Source: Brevibacillus brevis (GTDB taxonomy: Bacteria > Bacillota > Bacilli > Brevibacillales > Brevibacillaceae). Taken from it: DNA of 64,000 nt. The notes beneath the pieces are model-generated. The model made no database searches. It saw only the letters and a program-made list of their open reading frames with translations, and was not told the origin of the DNA. Made by a program: the position numbers and the translations under genes. Location of the stretch: contig NZ_CP134050.1 in the NCBI RefSeq assembly GCF_031583145.1, positions 841,739-905,738 of the forward strand, in the 5' to 3' direction. Of this stretch, positions 30,839 to 40,213 are shown piece by piece; the first letter of the stretch is position 1; every line of letters starts with the position of its first letter.

Positions 30839-31104
30839 AAGTTTGCTGGGCGGGAAAGGGGCAGAAGGGTAAGCACCGTGTGTCATCACTCAGAAGACTT
30901 TGCCCCAGCAGGCTGTCCGTAGCTGAGACGAAAAAAGGCAAACGGCAGCGGAGGAACAATAGATTTTGGGCTATGATGATGGCGAGCATAGATGGATCGG
31001 ATTGAGCGAAGACGAATGTTTGCCGAGTCCTCTTTGCTGAACATAATGGGCACCAGAATATTTTCCATCAGGAATAGAAGCTTTTAAGAATGCCCGTCAG
31101 ACCA
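30839..31104. other. Intergenic stretch without a supported gene
   Basis: A minus-strand reading frame from about 31068 starts MENILVPIMFSKEDSANIRL and runs 60 residues, but it has no convincing ribosome binding site and no family I recognise. I see no RNA gene here. The stretch leads into the tandem repeat array. Confidence 0.4.
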
Positions 31105-32085
31105 CCTCAGCTGCTCAGGAAAAAGGGGAAAAAAGCGAAGGTCTTAGGGACACGACCCAGGCGGAGCGGAAAAAGTGGAACACGCTCGAGCGGCCACCCA
31201 TGAGAAGCCTCCTGAGACGGCGACTTTGGCCGCCGTTCCACTTTTGGAGCGCAGCCGGCCAGTAAAGACATCCGCGAAGTGTCCCTACGAACCTGGAGCG
31301 TTTTCCCCTTTTTCCGCCCCCGCCGCTGAAGCCCGACGGGAGTCAAACTTCGAAGCGATTCCAGTCCATTTTGAAAGAATTATCGGTTAACGGAGGGTGA
31401 ACCTCTAGTGTGTGAAAAAGTGTGAGACAGCGAAGCAAATCCTTCCATTCTTTTAAAAGCTCGCCAAAGAAACCAGCTGCCCAGGAAAAAGGGGAAAAAA
31501 GCGAAGGTCTTAGGGACACGACCCAGGCGGAGCGGAAAAAGTGGAACACGCTCGAGCGGCCACCCATGAGAAGCCTCCTGAGACGACAACTTTGGCCGCC
31601 GTTCCACTTTTGGAGCGCAGCCGGCCAGTAAAGACATCCGTGCAAGTGTCCCTACGAACCTGGAGCGTTTTCCCCTTTTTCCGCCCCCGCCGCTGAAGCC
31701 CGACGGGAGTCGAACTTCGAAGCGATTCCAGTCCATTTTGAAAGAATTATCGGTTAACGGAGGGTGAACCTCTAGTGTGTGAAAAAGTGTGAGACAGCGA
31801 AGCAAATCCTTCCATTCTTTTAAAAGCTCGCCAAAGAAACCAGCTGCCCAGGAAAAAGGGGAAAAAAGCGAAGGTCTTAGGGACACCACCCAGGCGGAGC
31901 GGAAAAAGTGGAACACGCTTGAGCGGCCACCTATGAGAGACTTCCTGAGACGACGACTTTGGCCGCCGTTCCACTTTTGGAGCGCAGCCGGCCAGTAAAG
32001 ACATCCGTGCAAGTGTCCCTACGAACCTGGAGCGTTTTCCCCTTTTTCCGCCCCACCGCTGAAGCCCGACGAGGTAAACATCAAA
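31105..32085. repeat. Tandem array, about 2.7 copies of a ~366-bp structured non-coding unit
   Basis: The anchor AGGAAAAAGGGG recurs at 31118, 31483 and 31850, i.e. periods of 365 and 367. Copies differ by a handful of substitutions and one- or two-base indels. Each unit contains four nested inverted repeats; in copy 2 these are AAAAAGGGGAAAA (31486) with TTTTCCCCTTTTT (31668), TAGGGACAC (31511) with GTGTCCCTA (31646), AAAAGTGGAAC (31537) with GTTCCACTTTT (31601), and GCGGCCA (31556) with TGGCCGC (31593). The unit could thus form one ~195-base extended hairpin. Reading frames within it repeat in all copies but look like chance. The third copy is cut off near 32085. Confidence 0.9.
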
Positions 32086-32173
32086 GCAATCCCCTCACGG
32101 ACCCTTTCCAACCCTGTTAAAATATTTTCAACCGACCCACATTCCTTTCCAACGACAGAAATCCCGTCGAAAA

Positions 32174-32203
32174 TTGACTGAACCCGCTCTTTTCAAGTAA
32201 GAT
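32174..32203 (+). promoter_or_regulatory. Candidate sigma-A promoter of gatCAB
   Basis: TTGACT (32174-32179) and TAAGAT (32198-32203) at an 18-bp spacing, 35 bases before the gatC start. Confidence 0.5.
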
Positions 32204-32237
32204 CAAAGTTATGTGATACAGATTCGGAGGTGGAAAC

Positions 32238-32528
32238 ATGAGTGCCATTACCCGCAAGGAAGTCGAGCACGTAGCCAATCTTGCCCGCTTGCAGCTGACT
32301 GAAGAAGAAGCAGAGCGTTATACCAAAGACCTCAACGCCATTTTGGAATTCGCCGCCAAGCTAAACGAGCTGGATACGTCCAACGTACCCCCAACCAGCC
32401 ATGCGACCGACGTGAAAAACGTCATGCGCGATGACGTCAACCGCCCGTCCCTGCCGCGCGAGGAAGTGCTGAAAAACGCGCCGGATCACGAAGAAGGACA
32501 GTTTAAAGTACCAGCCGTGTTTGAATAA
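32238..32528 (+). CDS. gatC: Asp-tRNA(Asn)/Glu-tRNA(Gln) amidotransferase subunit C
   Basis: 96 residues: [43 protein letters not shown] and the C-terminal [24 protein letters not shown] segment are the whole GatC family pattern. GatC holds GatA and GatB together and stabilises the GatA fold. ATG 32238 follows GGAGGTGG. First gene of gatCAB. Confidence 0.96.
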   Translation: MSAITRKEVEHVANLARLQLTEEEAERYTKDLNAILEFAAKLNELDTSNVPPTSHATDVKNVMRDDVNRPSLPREEVLKNAPDHEEGQFKVPAVFE

Positions 32529-32561
32529 ATCATCCAGGAGAAGAGAAGGGAGGAACCCACT

Positions 32562-34034
32562 GTGTCGCTGTTTGACAAGCGATTGTCGGAAATACATAGC
32601 GCCCTGCGCGCCAAGGAATTGTCCGTGACCGATCTGGTGCAGGCTTCCATCGCCAGCATCAAGGAGCACGACAACGAAATCAAATCCGTCCTGCACGTAG
32701 ATGAAGAAGGGGCTCTTGCTCATGCCCGCCGATTGGACGAGCGTCTCGTCAAGGGAGGCGAAGAGCTGGGCCTCTTGTACGGTCTGCCGGCCGGACTCAA
32801 GGACAACCTCATTACGAAGGACGTCCGTACCACCTGCGCCAGCAAGTTTTTGGCCAACTTTGATCCCGTGCATGACGGGACCGTTTCCAAAAAGGTGAAG
32901 GACGCCGATGCGGTGATCGTGGCCAAGCTGAACATGGACGAGTTCGCCATGGGCGGCTCCAATGAAAACTCCGGCTTCTACCCGGCGAAAAACCCGTGGA
33001 ACACCGAGTACGTACCCGGCGGCTCCAGCGGCGGTTCGGCGGCGGCCATGGCTGCGCGCCACTTCTACTTTACCCTCGGGTCGGATACAGGCGGCTCCAT
33101 CCGCCAGCCAGCCGCTTTCTGCGGCGTGGTAGGGCTGAAGCCGACGTATGGCCGCGTATCCCGCTTCGGACTCGTAGCCTTCGCGTCTTCCCTTGACCAG
33201 ATCGGTCCGGTGACGAAAAACGTGGAAGACGCTGCTTACGTCTTGCAGGCCATCTCCGGCCACGATCCGTACGATTCCACTTCCGCAGACGTCGAAGTGC
33301 CTGACTTCCTGTCCGCGCTGACCGGAGATGTCAAGGGGCTGCGCATCGGTGTGCCGAAAGAACTGATCGGCGAAGGCATCGATCCGGAAGTGCGCGACGC
33401 CGTGCTGGCTGCATTGAAGCAGCTCGAGAGCATGGGCGCGACCTGGAGCGAGGTATCCATGCCGCATACCGAGTATGCTGTGCCTGCGTATTACCTGCTC
33501 TCCTCTTCGGAGGCATCGTCCAACCTGGCCCGCTTTGACGGTGTACGCTACGGCGTGCGTGCCGACAATGCGTCCAACCTGATCGACCTGTACAAGGAAT
33601 CCCGCAGCCAAGGATTCGGTCCGGAGGTAAAACGCCGGATCATGCTCGGTACGTACGCTCTGTCGTCCGGCTACTACGATGCGTACTACAAAAAGGCGCA
33701 GCAAGTGCGCACCCTGATCATCCAAGACTACAACAGCATTTTTGCCGACTTCGACGTGATTCTTCATCCGACGACCCCGTCCACGGCCTTCAAAATCGGG
33801 GAGAACGTCGACGATCCGGTCAAAATGTACCTGGAGGACATTTGCACCGTGCCGGTAAACCTGGCAGGACTGCCAGCGATCAGCGTGCCGTGCGGTTTCT
33901 CCCAGAAAGGGCTGCCGATCGGTCTGCAGATCATCGGAAAAGCGTTTGACGAATCCACCGTATTGCGCGTGGCGCATGCCTACGAACAGTCCGTCGGCTA
34001 CCATCAGCGCAAGCCGGAATGGGTGAGGGGGTAA
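32562..34034 (+). CDS. gatA: Asp-tRNA(Asn)/Glu-tRNA(Gln) amidotransferase subunit A
   Basis: 490-residue amidase-signature enzyme that releases ammonia from glutamine and passes it to GatB. The catalytic Lys lies in [10 protein letters not shown], and the Ser-cisSer pair in the Gly/Ser-rich [15 protein letters not shown] and [13 protein letters not shown] segments. The C-terminal [13 protein letters not shown] and [15 protein letters not shown] are typical. Start is GTG 32562 after GGGAGGAA; 33 bases separate it from gatC. Confidence 0.96.
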   Translation: MSLFDKRLSEIHSALRAKELSVTDLVQASIASIKEHDNEIKSVLHVDEEGALAHARRLDERLVKGGEELGLLYGLPAGLKDNLITKDVRTTCASKFLANFDPVHDGTVSKKVKDADAVIVAKLNMDEFAMGGSNENSGFYPAKNPWNTEYVPGGSSGGSAAAMAARHFYFTLGSDTGGSIRQPAAFCGVVGLKPTYGRVSRFGLVAFASSLDQIGPVTKNVEDAAYVLQAISGHDPYDSTSADVEVPDFLSALTGDVKGLRIGVPKELIGEGIDPEVRDAVLAALKQLESMGATWSEVSMPHTEYAVPAYYLLSSSEASSNLARFDGVRYGVRADNASNLIDLYKESRSQGFGPEVKRRIMLGTYALSSGYYDAYYKKAQQVRTLIIQDYNSIFADFDVILHPTTPSTAFKIGENVDDPVKMYLEDICTVPVNLAGLPAISVPCGFSQKGLPIGLQIIGKAFDESTVLRVAHAYEQSVGYHQRKPEWVRG

Positions 34035-34039
34035 AGAGC

Positions 34040-35476
34040 ATGAGCAAGTACGAAACCGTCATCGGCCTGGAGGTCCATGCCGAGCTGTCCACCAAGAGCA
34101 AAATTTTCTGCGGCTGCCCGACCGAATTCGGCGCGGAGCCCAATACCCATACATGCCCGATCTGCTTGGGCCATCCCGGCGTGCTGCCCGTCACCAACAG
34201 ACAGGCTGTCGAGTTCGCGATGAAGGCGGCCCTCGCCCTCAACTGCGAAATCTCCCGCGAGACCAAGTTCGACCGGAAAAACTACTTTTACCCGGATTCT
34301 CCGAAAGCGTACCAGATCTCCCAGTACGACCAGCCGATCGGCTACAATGGCTGGATCGACATCGAAGTGAACGGGGAGACCAAACGCATCGGCATCACGC
34401 GTCTGCACCTGGAGGAGGACGCGGGCAAGCTGACGCACAGCGACTTCGGCGGCGAGTCCCTGGTAGACTTCAACCGCGTGGGCGTGCCGTTGATCGAGAT
34501 CGTCTCCGAGCCGGACATCCGCACACCGGAAGAAGCGCGGGCGTACCTGGAAAAGCTGAAAGCGATCATCCAGTACACCGAAGTGTCCGACGTCCGCATG
34601 GAGCAAGGCTCGCTGCGCTGCGACGCCAACGTCTCCATCCGCCCATATGGCCAGAAGGAGTTCGGCACCAAGACCGAGCTGAAAAACATGAACTCCTTCC
34701 GCAACGTGCAAATGGGCCTGGAGTACGAAGTGCAGCGCCAGACCGAGGTAGTCTCTTCCGGCGGTACGATCGTGCAGGAAACCCGCCGCTGGGACGAAGC
34801 CAACCGGAAGACGGTCAGCATGCGTTCCAAGGAGGAAGCGCACGACTACCGCTACTTCCCGGATCCGGACCTCGTGCGCATGCAGATTTCCGAAGAGTGG
34901 ATTGAAGCCGTCCGTGCAACGATTCCGGAGCTTCCCGACGCTCGCCAGGCGCGTTACGTAAACGAATTCGGGCTTTCCAGAGATGACGCGGCAGTCCTCA
35001 CGATGTCCAAGGAGACGGCCGATTTCTTCGACGAAACCGTCAAGACGGGGGCCGAGCCGAAAGCGGTCGCCAACTGGCTGATGGTTGACCTCCTGGCCCA
35101 TCTGAACGCCAACAACCTGGTCTTTGCCGACGTGAAAATGACGCCGCACGGACTGGGCGAAATGATCAAGCTGATCGCCGACGGCACGATTTCTTCCAAA
35201 ATCGCGAAAACCGTCTTCAAGGAAATGGTGGAGACAGGCAAGGAACCGAAGAAGATCGTGGAAGAAAAAGGCCTGGTACAAATCAGCGACGAGGGTGCAC
35301 TGCGCCAGATCGTCGTCGATGCGATCAACTCGAATCCGCAGGCAGTGGCCGACTACAAGGCCGGAAACGAAAAGGCAGCCGCTTTCTTCGTGGGCCAAGT
35401 GATGAAGCAGACCAAAGGCAAGGCCAACCCGCCGATGGTCAACAAACTGATTGCGGAAGTCTTGAAAGAAATGTAA
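34040..35476 (+). CDS. gatB: Asp-tRNA(Asn)/Glu-tRNA(Gln) amidotransferase subunit B
   Basis: 478 residues. GatB phosphorylates the mischarged Glu or Asp on tRNA and amidates it. The start [20 protein letters not shown] is invariant in the family, followed by [20 protein letters not shown] (zinc-binding Cys cluster), [20 protein letters not shown], and the C-terminal YqeY-like tRNA-binding tail ([19 protein letters not shown]). ATG 34040 lies five bases after the gatA stop; an earlier in-frame ATG overlaps gatA and is less likely. A strong terminator follows. Confidence 0.96.
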   Translation: MSKYETVIGLEVHAELSTKSKIFCGCPTEFGAEPNTHTCPICLGHPGVLPVTNRQAVEFAMKAALALNCEISRETKFDRKNYFYPDSPKAYQISQYDQPIGYNGWIDIEVNGETKRIGITRLHLEEDAGKLTHSDFGGESLVDFNRVGVPLIEIVSEPDIRTPEEARAYLEKLKAIIQYTEVSDVRMEQGSLRCDANVSIRPYGQKEFGTKTELKNMNSFRNVQMGLEYEVQRQTEVVSSGGTIVQETRRWDEANRKTVSMRSKEEAHDYRYFPDPDLVRMQISEEWIEAVRATIPELPDARQARYVNEFGLSRDDAAVLTMSKETADFFDETVKTGAEPKAVANWLMVDLLAHLNANNLVFADVKMTPHGLGEMIKLIADGTISSKIAKTVFKEMVETGKEPKKIVEEKGLVQISDEGALRQIVVDAINSNPQAVADYKAGNEKAAAFFVGQVMKQTKGKANPPMVNKLIAEVLKEM

Positions 35477-35512
35477 AAGTGAAGCATAGCTGATCGAAGC
35501 CGGTCAGCTGGC

Positions 35513-35549
35513 AGGCGCTCCCCGACTCGTGCGGGCGGGCGCCTTTTTT
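35513..35549 (+). terminator. Terminator after gatB
   Basis: AGGCGC pairs with GCGCC(T), with an inner CCCG/CGGG stem, followed by six T residues. An additional hairpin AGCTGATC/GGTCAGCT lies just before it. Confidence 0.85.
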
Positions 35550-35563
35550 GTACAAGCAACCCG

Positions 35564-35592
35564 ATGACAATTCTGCCAGTCTGTATCATAAT
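35564..35592 (+). promoter_or_regulatory. Sigma-A-type promoter of the YcdB/SLH gene
   Basis: ATGACA (35564-35569) and CATAAT (35587-35592) at exactly 17 bp, each one mismatch from consensus, 43 bases before the start codon. Confidence 0.65.
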
Positions 35593-35634
35593 GGGTGTAG
35601 TTCCAGATACATACAGAGGAAATCGGGGGAGACT

Positions 35635-37800
35635 ATGAAGCTTGCAGATTGGATCAAAAGAGGAACGGCAATGGCGCTGTGCGGAAGCTGCCTCGTCTTT
35701 TTGCCGGTTGTGGACGGAAACGCAGGGGCGGTTGTATACGCAGCCTCGGACAAGACCCTGTCGCTCACGGAAGCCCAAGCTGCCCGGATGGCCAAAGCGT
35801 GGCCGATCGACCTGAAAGATTACGAGCTTGCCGAGGTGTTTCCAGATGAGCGGCTGTCCCATGAGAGAGGCAGCGAGGTTTGGACGATCGACTGGAAACA
35901 TACAAAAGATGAAAGCCAGCGAAAGTGGACGACGGTGGAGGCTTCCACCGGCAAGCTCCTGCGCTACTCGCGGTTCCAGGGGGACAAGCAGCCGGACGCT
36001 GGCGAACGGACCATTTCCCGAGCTGAAGCGTTGAAGCTGGCGGAGAAGTTTTTGCAGCTGGCAGCTCCCGAAGAGTTACAGCGGACGGCGAAAGACAACC
36101 AGTTCCAGTCGATAGAGCCTCACCCGCCGCGGGCAGGCATTTACGCGTTTTCCTTTGCGCGCGTGGAGAACGGCATTCCCTTTCTGGAAAATGCCTTGCA
36201 GGTGACGGTCGATATCCAGGGAGAAATCGTGTACTACGAACGGAACTGGTTCGACGGGGCGCTGCCTGATCCCGAGCCGAAGCTTTCGCTTGTGGAGGCG
36301 AGGAAGCGCTGGGAAGAGGCTGTACAGCCCTCGCTTGGCTACGTGTATGCAGGAGAAGAATTGATAAAGTACGGCTTGAAGCAAAAGAAGACCATTCTGG
36401 CCTACCATTACAACGAAAAAGCTCCGGTGCTCATCGACGCCTTGACCGGACAACCGTATAACATCCTGGGCGAAAGCGTGAGCCAGCCAGCCAAAATCGC
36501 ACCGTTGGGAGAATCGGGTAAAGGTGCCAGGACAGCACAAAAGGAGCTGACCGAGTTCGAACTGAGAAATAGGGCGGATGGCATCGCCCGCGATCTCTTC
36601 GGCGCGGAGCCGGATCGAAGCAGGGTAGGTGGGACGACCTTTGTGGTCATGGACGATTTTGGCGAAGGAGGAGGCGGCAATAGCAGTTTGTTCTTCTATG
36701 TACGTCCCGCCAGCGGTGAGGAGAGGGAAAAGAGGTACTCGCTTGGCATGGATGACTACGGAAACGTGACGAATCTGTCGCTCGACGAGGAGCGGCGGGA
36801 AGAGAAGCGCGAAACGGTTTCCCATCCGATTTCGTACGAAAAGGCGCAAGCCATCGCGACTGATTTCGTCAAGAAGCTGTTGCCTGACCAGTTGGGCGAG
36901 CTGTACCCCGTCCAGCTTCCGCCTGCCGAAGAGAGCAAAAAGTATCTCTTTGGGCAAAACGGCGGCTACTTCATCGTTTTTGGCTGGCTCAAGCAGGGGA
37001 TCCCGGTAGAACATCTGGAAACAGAGGTCATCGTCGATCCGGTGACAGGCGAAGTCAAAGGGGTGTACTCGATTCCGATCTATCAAAGGATGGAGGAGAT
37101 TCCGCAACAGTCGGCAGGCATTGATGTGTCGCGGGCCAAGCAGGTGGAAGCGGAACAGCGGGAGCTGCTGCTGACTTATTTCATACCCCATCCCGAGTGG
37201 CGACAGGGCAGCTATTTGGTCAAACGAGAACCGAAACTCGCATACAGAATGACGGGCGACGACGGCGTGGTGGATGCGAACGAAGGCAAGTGGGTGAGCT
37301 TTACGGCGTACCGGCAGTCGAAAATCCCGGAGGATATCGCGACACATCCGCAACGTACGGCCTTGGTGAACGCGGTAGACAAAGGATATTTCCCTGTCGT
37401 GGGGAGCAAGCTCGAGCCGGAGAGACCCGTCACCCGTGGGGAGTTTGTGCGCATCCTTGTCCAGTCCAATCGGTTCTACGGCTTCGCGGACTCGTACCGT
37501 GAAGAGGTAGCCCTTGCCTTTTCCGACATTGCACAAAGCCATCCCCTCTATGAAACGATGAAAAAAGCCGCAAGTATAGGCTTGGCTCAGCCGAAAGCAT
37601 CGGGGGCAGCGTTCGAGCCGGACCGGCCTGTAACCAAGCAGGAAGCACGCGAAATGATAGGCGACTTGCTCGGCTCGGATTTGAGAGATCGCGTCTTTCA
37701 GCAAGTGGGGAAAGTGCGGCAGCTCCACGACCATTTGACGCTGGCGGATGCGGCCGTTTTGCTCAGCGAGATGGAGTCCGCAGCTAAAGCGATGCGGTAA
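35635..37800 (+). CDS. Exported YcdB/YcdC-domain protein with S-layer-homology tail
   Basis: 721 residues. Signal peptide (MKLADWIKRGTAMALCGSCLV, cleavage near VVYAAS). Two or more YcdB-type repeats (DUF4901-like) are recognisable by ISRAEALKLAEKFL, FSFARVENGIPFLENALQVTVD, ISYEKAQAIATDFVKKLLP and FGWLKQGIPVEHLETEVIVDPVTGEV, resembling a PepSY-like fold. The C-terminal quarter has SLH-type segments (NAVDKGYFPVVGSKLEPERPVTRGEFVRILV; FEPDRPVTKQEAREMI) that anchor proteins to cell-wall polymers. It acts outside the cell, bound to the wall; the function is unknown. ATG 35635 follows GGGGGAG. Confidence 0.85.
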   Translation: MKLADWIKRGTAMALCGSCLVFLPVVDGNAGAVVYAASDKTLSLTEAQAARMAKAWPIDLKDYELAEVFPDERLSHERGSEVWTIDWKHTKDESQRKWTTVEASTGKLLRYSRFQGDKQPDAGERTISRAEALKLAEKFLQLAAPEELQRTAKDNQFQSIEPHPPRAGIYAFSFARVENGIPFLENALQVTVDIQGEIVYYERNWFDGALPDPEPKLSLVEARKRWEEAVQPSLGYVYAGEELIKYGLKQKKTILAYHYNEKAPVLIDALTGQPYNILGESVSQPAKIAPLGESGKGARTAQKELTEFELRNRADGIARDLFGAEPDRSRVGGTTFVVMDDFGEGGGGNSSLFFYVRPASGEEREKRYSLGMDDYGNVTNLSLDEERREEKRETVSHPISYEKAQAIATDFVKKLLPDQLGELYPVQLPPAEESKKYLFGQNGGYFIVFGWLKQGIPVEHLETEVIVDPVTGEVKGVYSIPIYQRMEEIPQQSAGIDVSRAKQVEAEQRELLLTYFIPHPEWRQGSYLVKREPKLAYRMTGDDGVVDANEGKWVSFTAYRQSKIPEDIATHPQRTALVNAVDKGYFPVVGSKLEPERPVTRGEFVRILVQSNRFYGFADSYREEVALAFSDIAQSHPLYETMKKAASIGLAQPKASGAAFEPDRPVTKQEAREMIGDLLGSDLRDRVFQQVGKVRQLHDHLTLADAAVLLSEMESAAKAMR

Positions 37801-37844
37801 CTGGCGGCGAGTGGCTGCACAAGGATCGCTCGGATAAAAAAGCA

Positions 37845-37882
37845 CGGCTGTCTCTGGGCAAGCTCTCGAGACAGCCGTTTTT
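37845..37882. terminator. Bidirectional terminator
   Basis: CGGCTGTCTC (37845-37854) and GAGACAGCCG (37868-37877) form a perfect 10-bp stem flanked by an A-tract and a T-tract, between converging genes. Confidence 0.92.
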
Positions 37883-37886
37883 TAGG

Positions 37887-39632
37887 TTATTCGGACAGAG
37901 CTTTCTGCATATTCTCCAACAATGCCGCCGCCCGCTGCTCTTGGCTCTGGATGTTTTGCAGCAGCTGGATCGCCTTTTGGCTCTCTGCTGGGGCGTTTGG
38001 TTCGCCGCCAGCAGGAAACGGAAAGAGTAGGCAAAGCTCGGCGTACCCTTCGGCGATTCCTCCATACAAGTCCGCCGCTTCCAGCCAGGAGGGGCGAACG
38101 GCGTCAAATGCGGAGTCGGTCCATGTGTCGGCCAGCTCGCGCCAAAATGCGGAGGCGTTGCGGCGGGCATCATGGACGACCGCCAGCGTGTAGGAGTTTC
38201 CGTTCGGTTCGATGCCCCGCTTTTCAAAGGCTTCCAGCCATTTGGCGTACGCTTCCAACCCGTTTACGGCTCCGCATCCTGGTTCTGTTCCCCGGTAGTG
38301 CTCGATCGCCATTTGCAGAGCCCCGATGAGCATCTGGCGTTGATCGGTTTCCACTGCCTCCCCGAGAGTGAGGACAAACAAATCCTCCATCAATCCGCGA
38401 CCCAGATGATCGTACGCAATCGTAGCGTTATGACCGCAGTTGTCCCCGGCATGCAGCTGTTTTTGTTCGTCGTCGTACCCGTATATCAGCCCGAACTCGG
38501 GAATGAACAAGTCCCAGGCCGCGACCGGATAGCCTCGATCGATGGAACGATGGATCAACTCCAACGCTCGCGGAAGCATCTGGGAGAGCTCCCGTTTCTC
38601 GCGGGCTTTCGCGCCGAGCAGGGAGGGATCTACAAAATTGGCGTTGACCCCGATATTTTCGCCCGGCTTGAAATCGTTGACGACGTGGGAGGAGAAACCC
38701 ATATTTCGCAGGCCCTGTTGCAGCACTTCGTTAAAGGGGAACATGGTAGGACCGGCAATATGGATCTGCTCCGGGACGACCGTCAAACGGAAGGCGTGCC
38801 CGGAAAGTCCCATCACCATCGGGAGGGAGAAGCTGCGGCCGGCAGCATTCACCATCCCGTGCAGGGCCATCGCACACGTCACCCAGGTCTGTAAACCAAA
38901 CGCTTCCGGCGTCTTCAAAACCGCTTTTTTCATCATACTCGCTTCCTTTCGAGACAGGACGTATTGGTCAACAGCGACGCGAGTTTTTTCCTGGAGCAGC
39001 TTTTTGCGCGAACGGGACAGGAGCTGGTAGACATTTGCCTGAGAAATCTGGAACAGCCGGGCGATCTCCTGCGGCGAGAGATGGTCGAAAAAGTGGGACT
39101 CCACAATCCGCCGCTCCCGGGCACTCAGACAGTGGAGCATGCCGGTGATCGTTTGCAAGAGCTCCTTGCGTACGAGTACATCCTCGGGAGTTTCCCCAGG
39201 GTTGGCAGGCTGCGACCATCGGCGGCCCAATCGGTGCAAAATGCTGTCCAAGTCTTCCCAGTCGGTGTTCTCTTGCATGGATGGAGCGGAGGACAGCCCG
39301 GAAAAGACCTGCTCCCGTTTTTGCGGCGCCTTTTGCAGACGGGTGTAGGCCTGGTTTCGCACGATCCGGTGCAGCCAAGGCAAAAAACGCCGGCTGTCTA
39401 CCAATGTGCCCAGGTGCAAAAACGCCCGGATGAGCGCATCCTGTACGATGTCTTCCGCAAGAAAAGGCTCCTGCGTGTACGAGCGCGCATACCCGTATAC
39501 CTTGGCGCGATGCCGCCTGACCAGCTCGCCAAACGCCTCGCGGTCGCCTGCCTTGGCCCGCTCTACCAGGATGTCGTCTGCCGTTTGCTGCTCTTCCTGC
39601 TCCTCGTGTCGACTCAAGATCGTGGCATCCAT
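37887..39632 (-). CDS. ECF sigma factor fused to a ~350-residue BtrH/papain-like C-terminal domain
   Basis: 581 residues. Residues 1-232 are an ECF sigma factor: region 2 (AFGELVRRHRAKVYGYARSY, LAEDIVQDALIRAF, FLPWLHRIVRNQAY) and region 4 (LSARERRIVESHFFDHLSPQ, EIARLFQISQANVYQLLSRS). The remainder begins MMKKAVLKTPEAFGLQTW and has VTCAMALHGMVNA, MGLSGHAFRL, GPTMFPFNEVLQQGLRNMGF and AAWDLFIPEFGLIYGYDDEQ, reminiscent of the butirosin BtrH N-terminal (papain-like) fold with candidate Cys, His and Asp; that relation is tentative. At the junction AAGGAAG precedes ATGATG (38936), so the second part could also be translated separately. ATG 39632 follows GAGGAG. No anti-sigma gene is adjacent. Confidence 0.82.
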   Translation of the reverse strand: MDATILSRHEEQEEQQTADDILVERAKAGDREAFGELVRRHRAKVYGYARSYTQEPFLAEDIVQDALIRAFLHLGTLVDSRRFLPWLHRIVRNQAYTRLQKAPQKREQVFSGLSSAPSMQENTDWEDLDSILHRLGRRWSQPANPGETPEDVLVRKELLQTITGMLHCLSARERRIVESHFFDHLSPQEIARLFQISQANVYQLLSRSRKKLLQEKTRVAVDQYVLSRKEASMMKKAVLKTPEAFGLQTWVTCAMALHGMVNAAGRSFSLPMVMGLSGHAFRLTVVPEQIHIAGPTMFPFNEVLQQGLRNMGFSSHVVNDFKPGENIGVNANFVDPSLLGAKAREKRELSQMLPRALELIHRSIDRGYPVAAWDLFIPEFGLIYGYDDEQKQLHAGDNCGHNATIAYDHLGRGLMEDLFVLTLGEAVETDQRQMLIGALQMAIEHYRGTEPGCGAVNGLEAYAKWLEAFEKRGIEPNGNSYTLAVVHDARRNASAFWRELADTWTDSAFDAVRPSWLEAADLYGGIAEGYAELCLLFPFPAGGEPNAPAESQKAIQLLQNIQSQEQRAAALLENMQKALSE

Positions 39633-39670
39633 CGAAATAACTCCTCGCTTGTTTGTTGACTTGCTACATA

Positions 39671-39697
39671 GACTCGAACAGGGCGGATTTTCTGACA
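39671..39697 (-). promoter_or_regulatory. Candidate autoregulatory ECF promoter
   Basis: On the minus strand TGTCAGA (39697-39691) is followed, 12 bases later, by TTCGAGTC (39678-39671). This resembles the TGTCA ... CGTC layout of some ECF-sigma promoters and lies about 40 bases before the sigma gene start. Autoregulation is an inference. Confidence 0.4.
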
Positions 39698-39740
39698 ACG
39701 TCCCCGAAAATTTTTTGTGCAGAATCGGGAAAGGGATTAT

Positions 39741-39769
39741 TTGTAACCATTTCCACTCTCCCCTATAAT
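39741..39769 (+). promoter_or_regulatory. Sigma-A promoter of the 119-residue hypothetical gene
   Basis: TTGTAA (39741-39746) and a consensus TATAAT (39764-39769) at 17 bp, 34 bases before the start codon at 39804. Confidence 0.65.
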
Positions 39770-39803
39770 GAACATACACGAATATGAAGGGGGAAGAAAG
39801 CAG

Positions 39804-40163
39804 ATGAAACTGATTTCCGTCACCGGTGAAAATGTGCCGCCAAGCAAAGGAGGATCGCCTGCGGAGACGTTCGACCGTTCCATCGCGACGTATGAAGAGA
39901 ACGGCGAACAAAAGACCCTGACCGTTACGTATGTCCGCTACTTCGCGAAGGTGCTGGCCGAGCGCGGCATCTACGACGAGGAGGCGGAGGGCGTCCCGGT
40001 CCATCACCTGGTCGCGCTGCTGTTCGCGGAAAAATATCCGAACCTTCCGGAAAAACGCCATTACATCAACGACACCGATTCGTTCACGGCGCTGTTCGAA
40101 GGCTTTTCGCTTGCTGCGTTCCGGGATCGCTATCCGGGATTGATCGGGCACACCGTGGCGTAG
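39804..40163 (+). CDS. Hypothetical cytosolic protein
   Basis: 119 residues, ATG 39804 behind GGGGGAAG-like purines. It starts MKLISVTGENVPPSKGGSPA and includes VTYVRYFAKVLAERGIYDEE, VHHLVALLFAEKYPNLP and DTDSFTALFEGFSLAAFRDR. The composition is soluble and acidic, with no signal or membrane helix. I do not recognise the family. It is transcribed from its own good promoter, divergently from the ECF sigma fusion gene, and lies 50 bases before the ABC exporter genes, with which it could be co-transcribed. Confidence 0.75.
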   Translation: MKLISVTGENVPPSKGGSPAETFDRSIATYEENGEQKTLTVTYVRYFAKVLAERGIYDEEAEGVPVHHLVALLFAEKYPNLPEKRHYINDTDSFTALFEGFSLAAFRDRYPGLIGHTVA

Positions 40164-40213
40164 CGGCCTAGGCCCGCGTTTGTGTCCGCAACCATCGGGA
40201 AGGAGGAATGCGG

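Noticed and set aside
30839..31104. 60-residue minus-strand ORF (MENILVPIMFSKEDS...)
   Set aside because: No good ribosome binding site and no recognised family; too short to support as a gene.
31380..32012. A 210-codon minus-strand reading frame (and similar 85-100-codon frames) within the tandem repeats
   Set aside because: It exists only because the repeated unit lacks stops in that frame; no ribosome binding site, no family, and the DNA is dominated by inverted repeats, which explains the repeated peptides.
31105..32085. CRISPR array in the tandem repeats
   Set aside because: The unit is ~366 bp, contiguous, without short regular repeats and unique spacers, and no cas genes are near.
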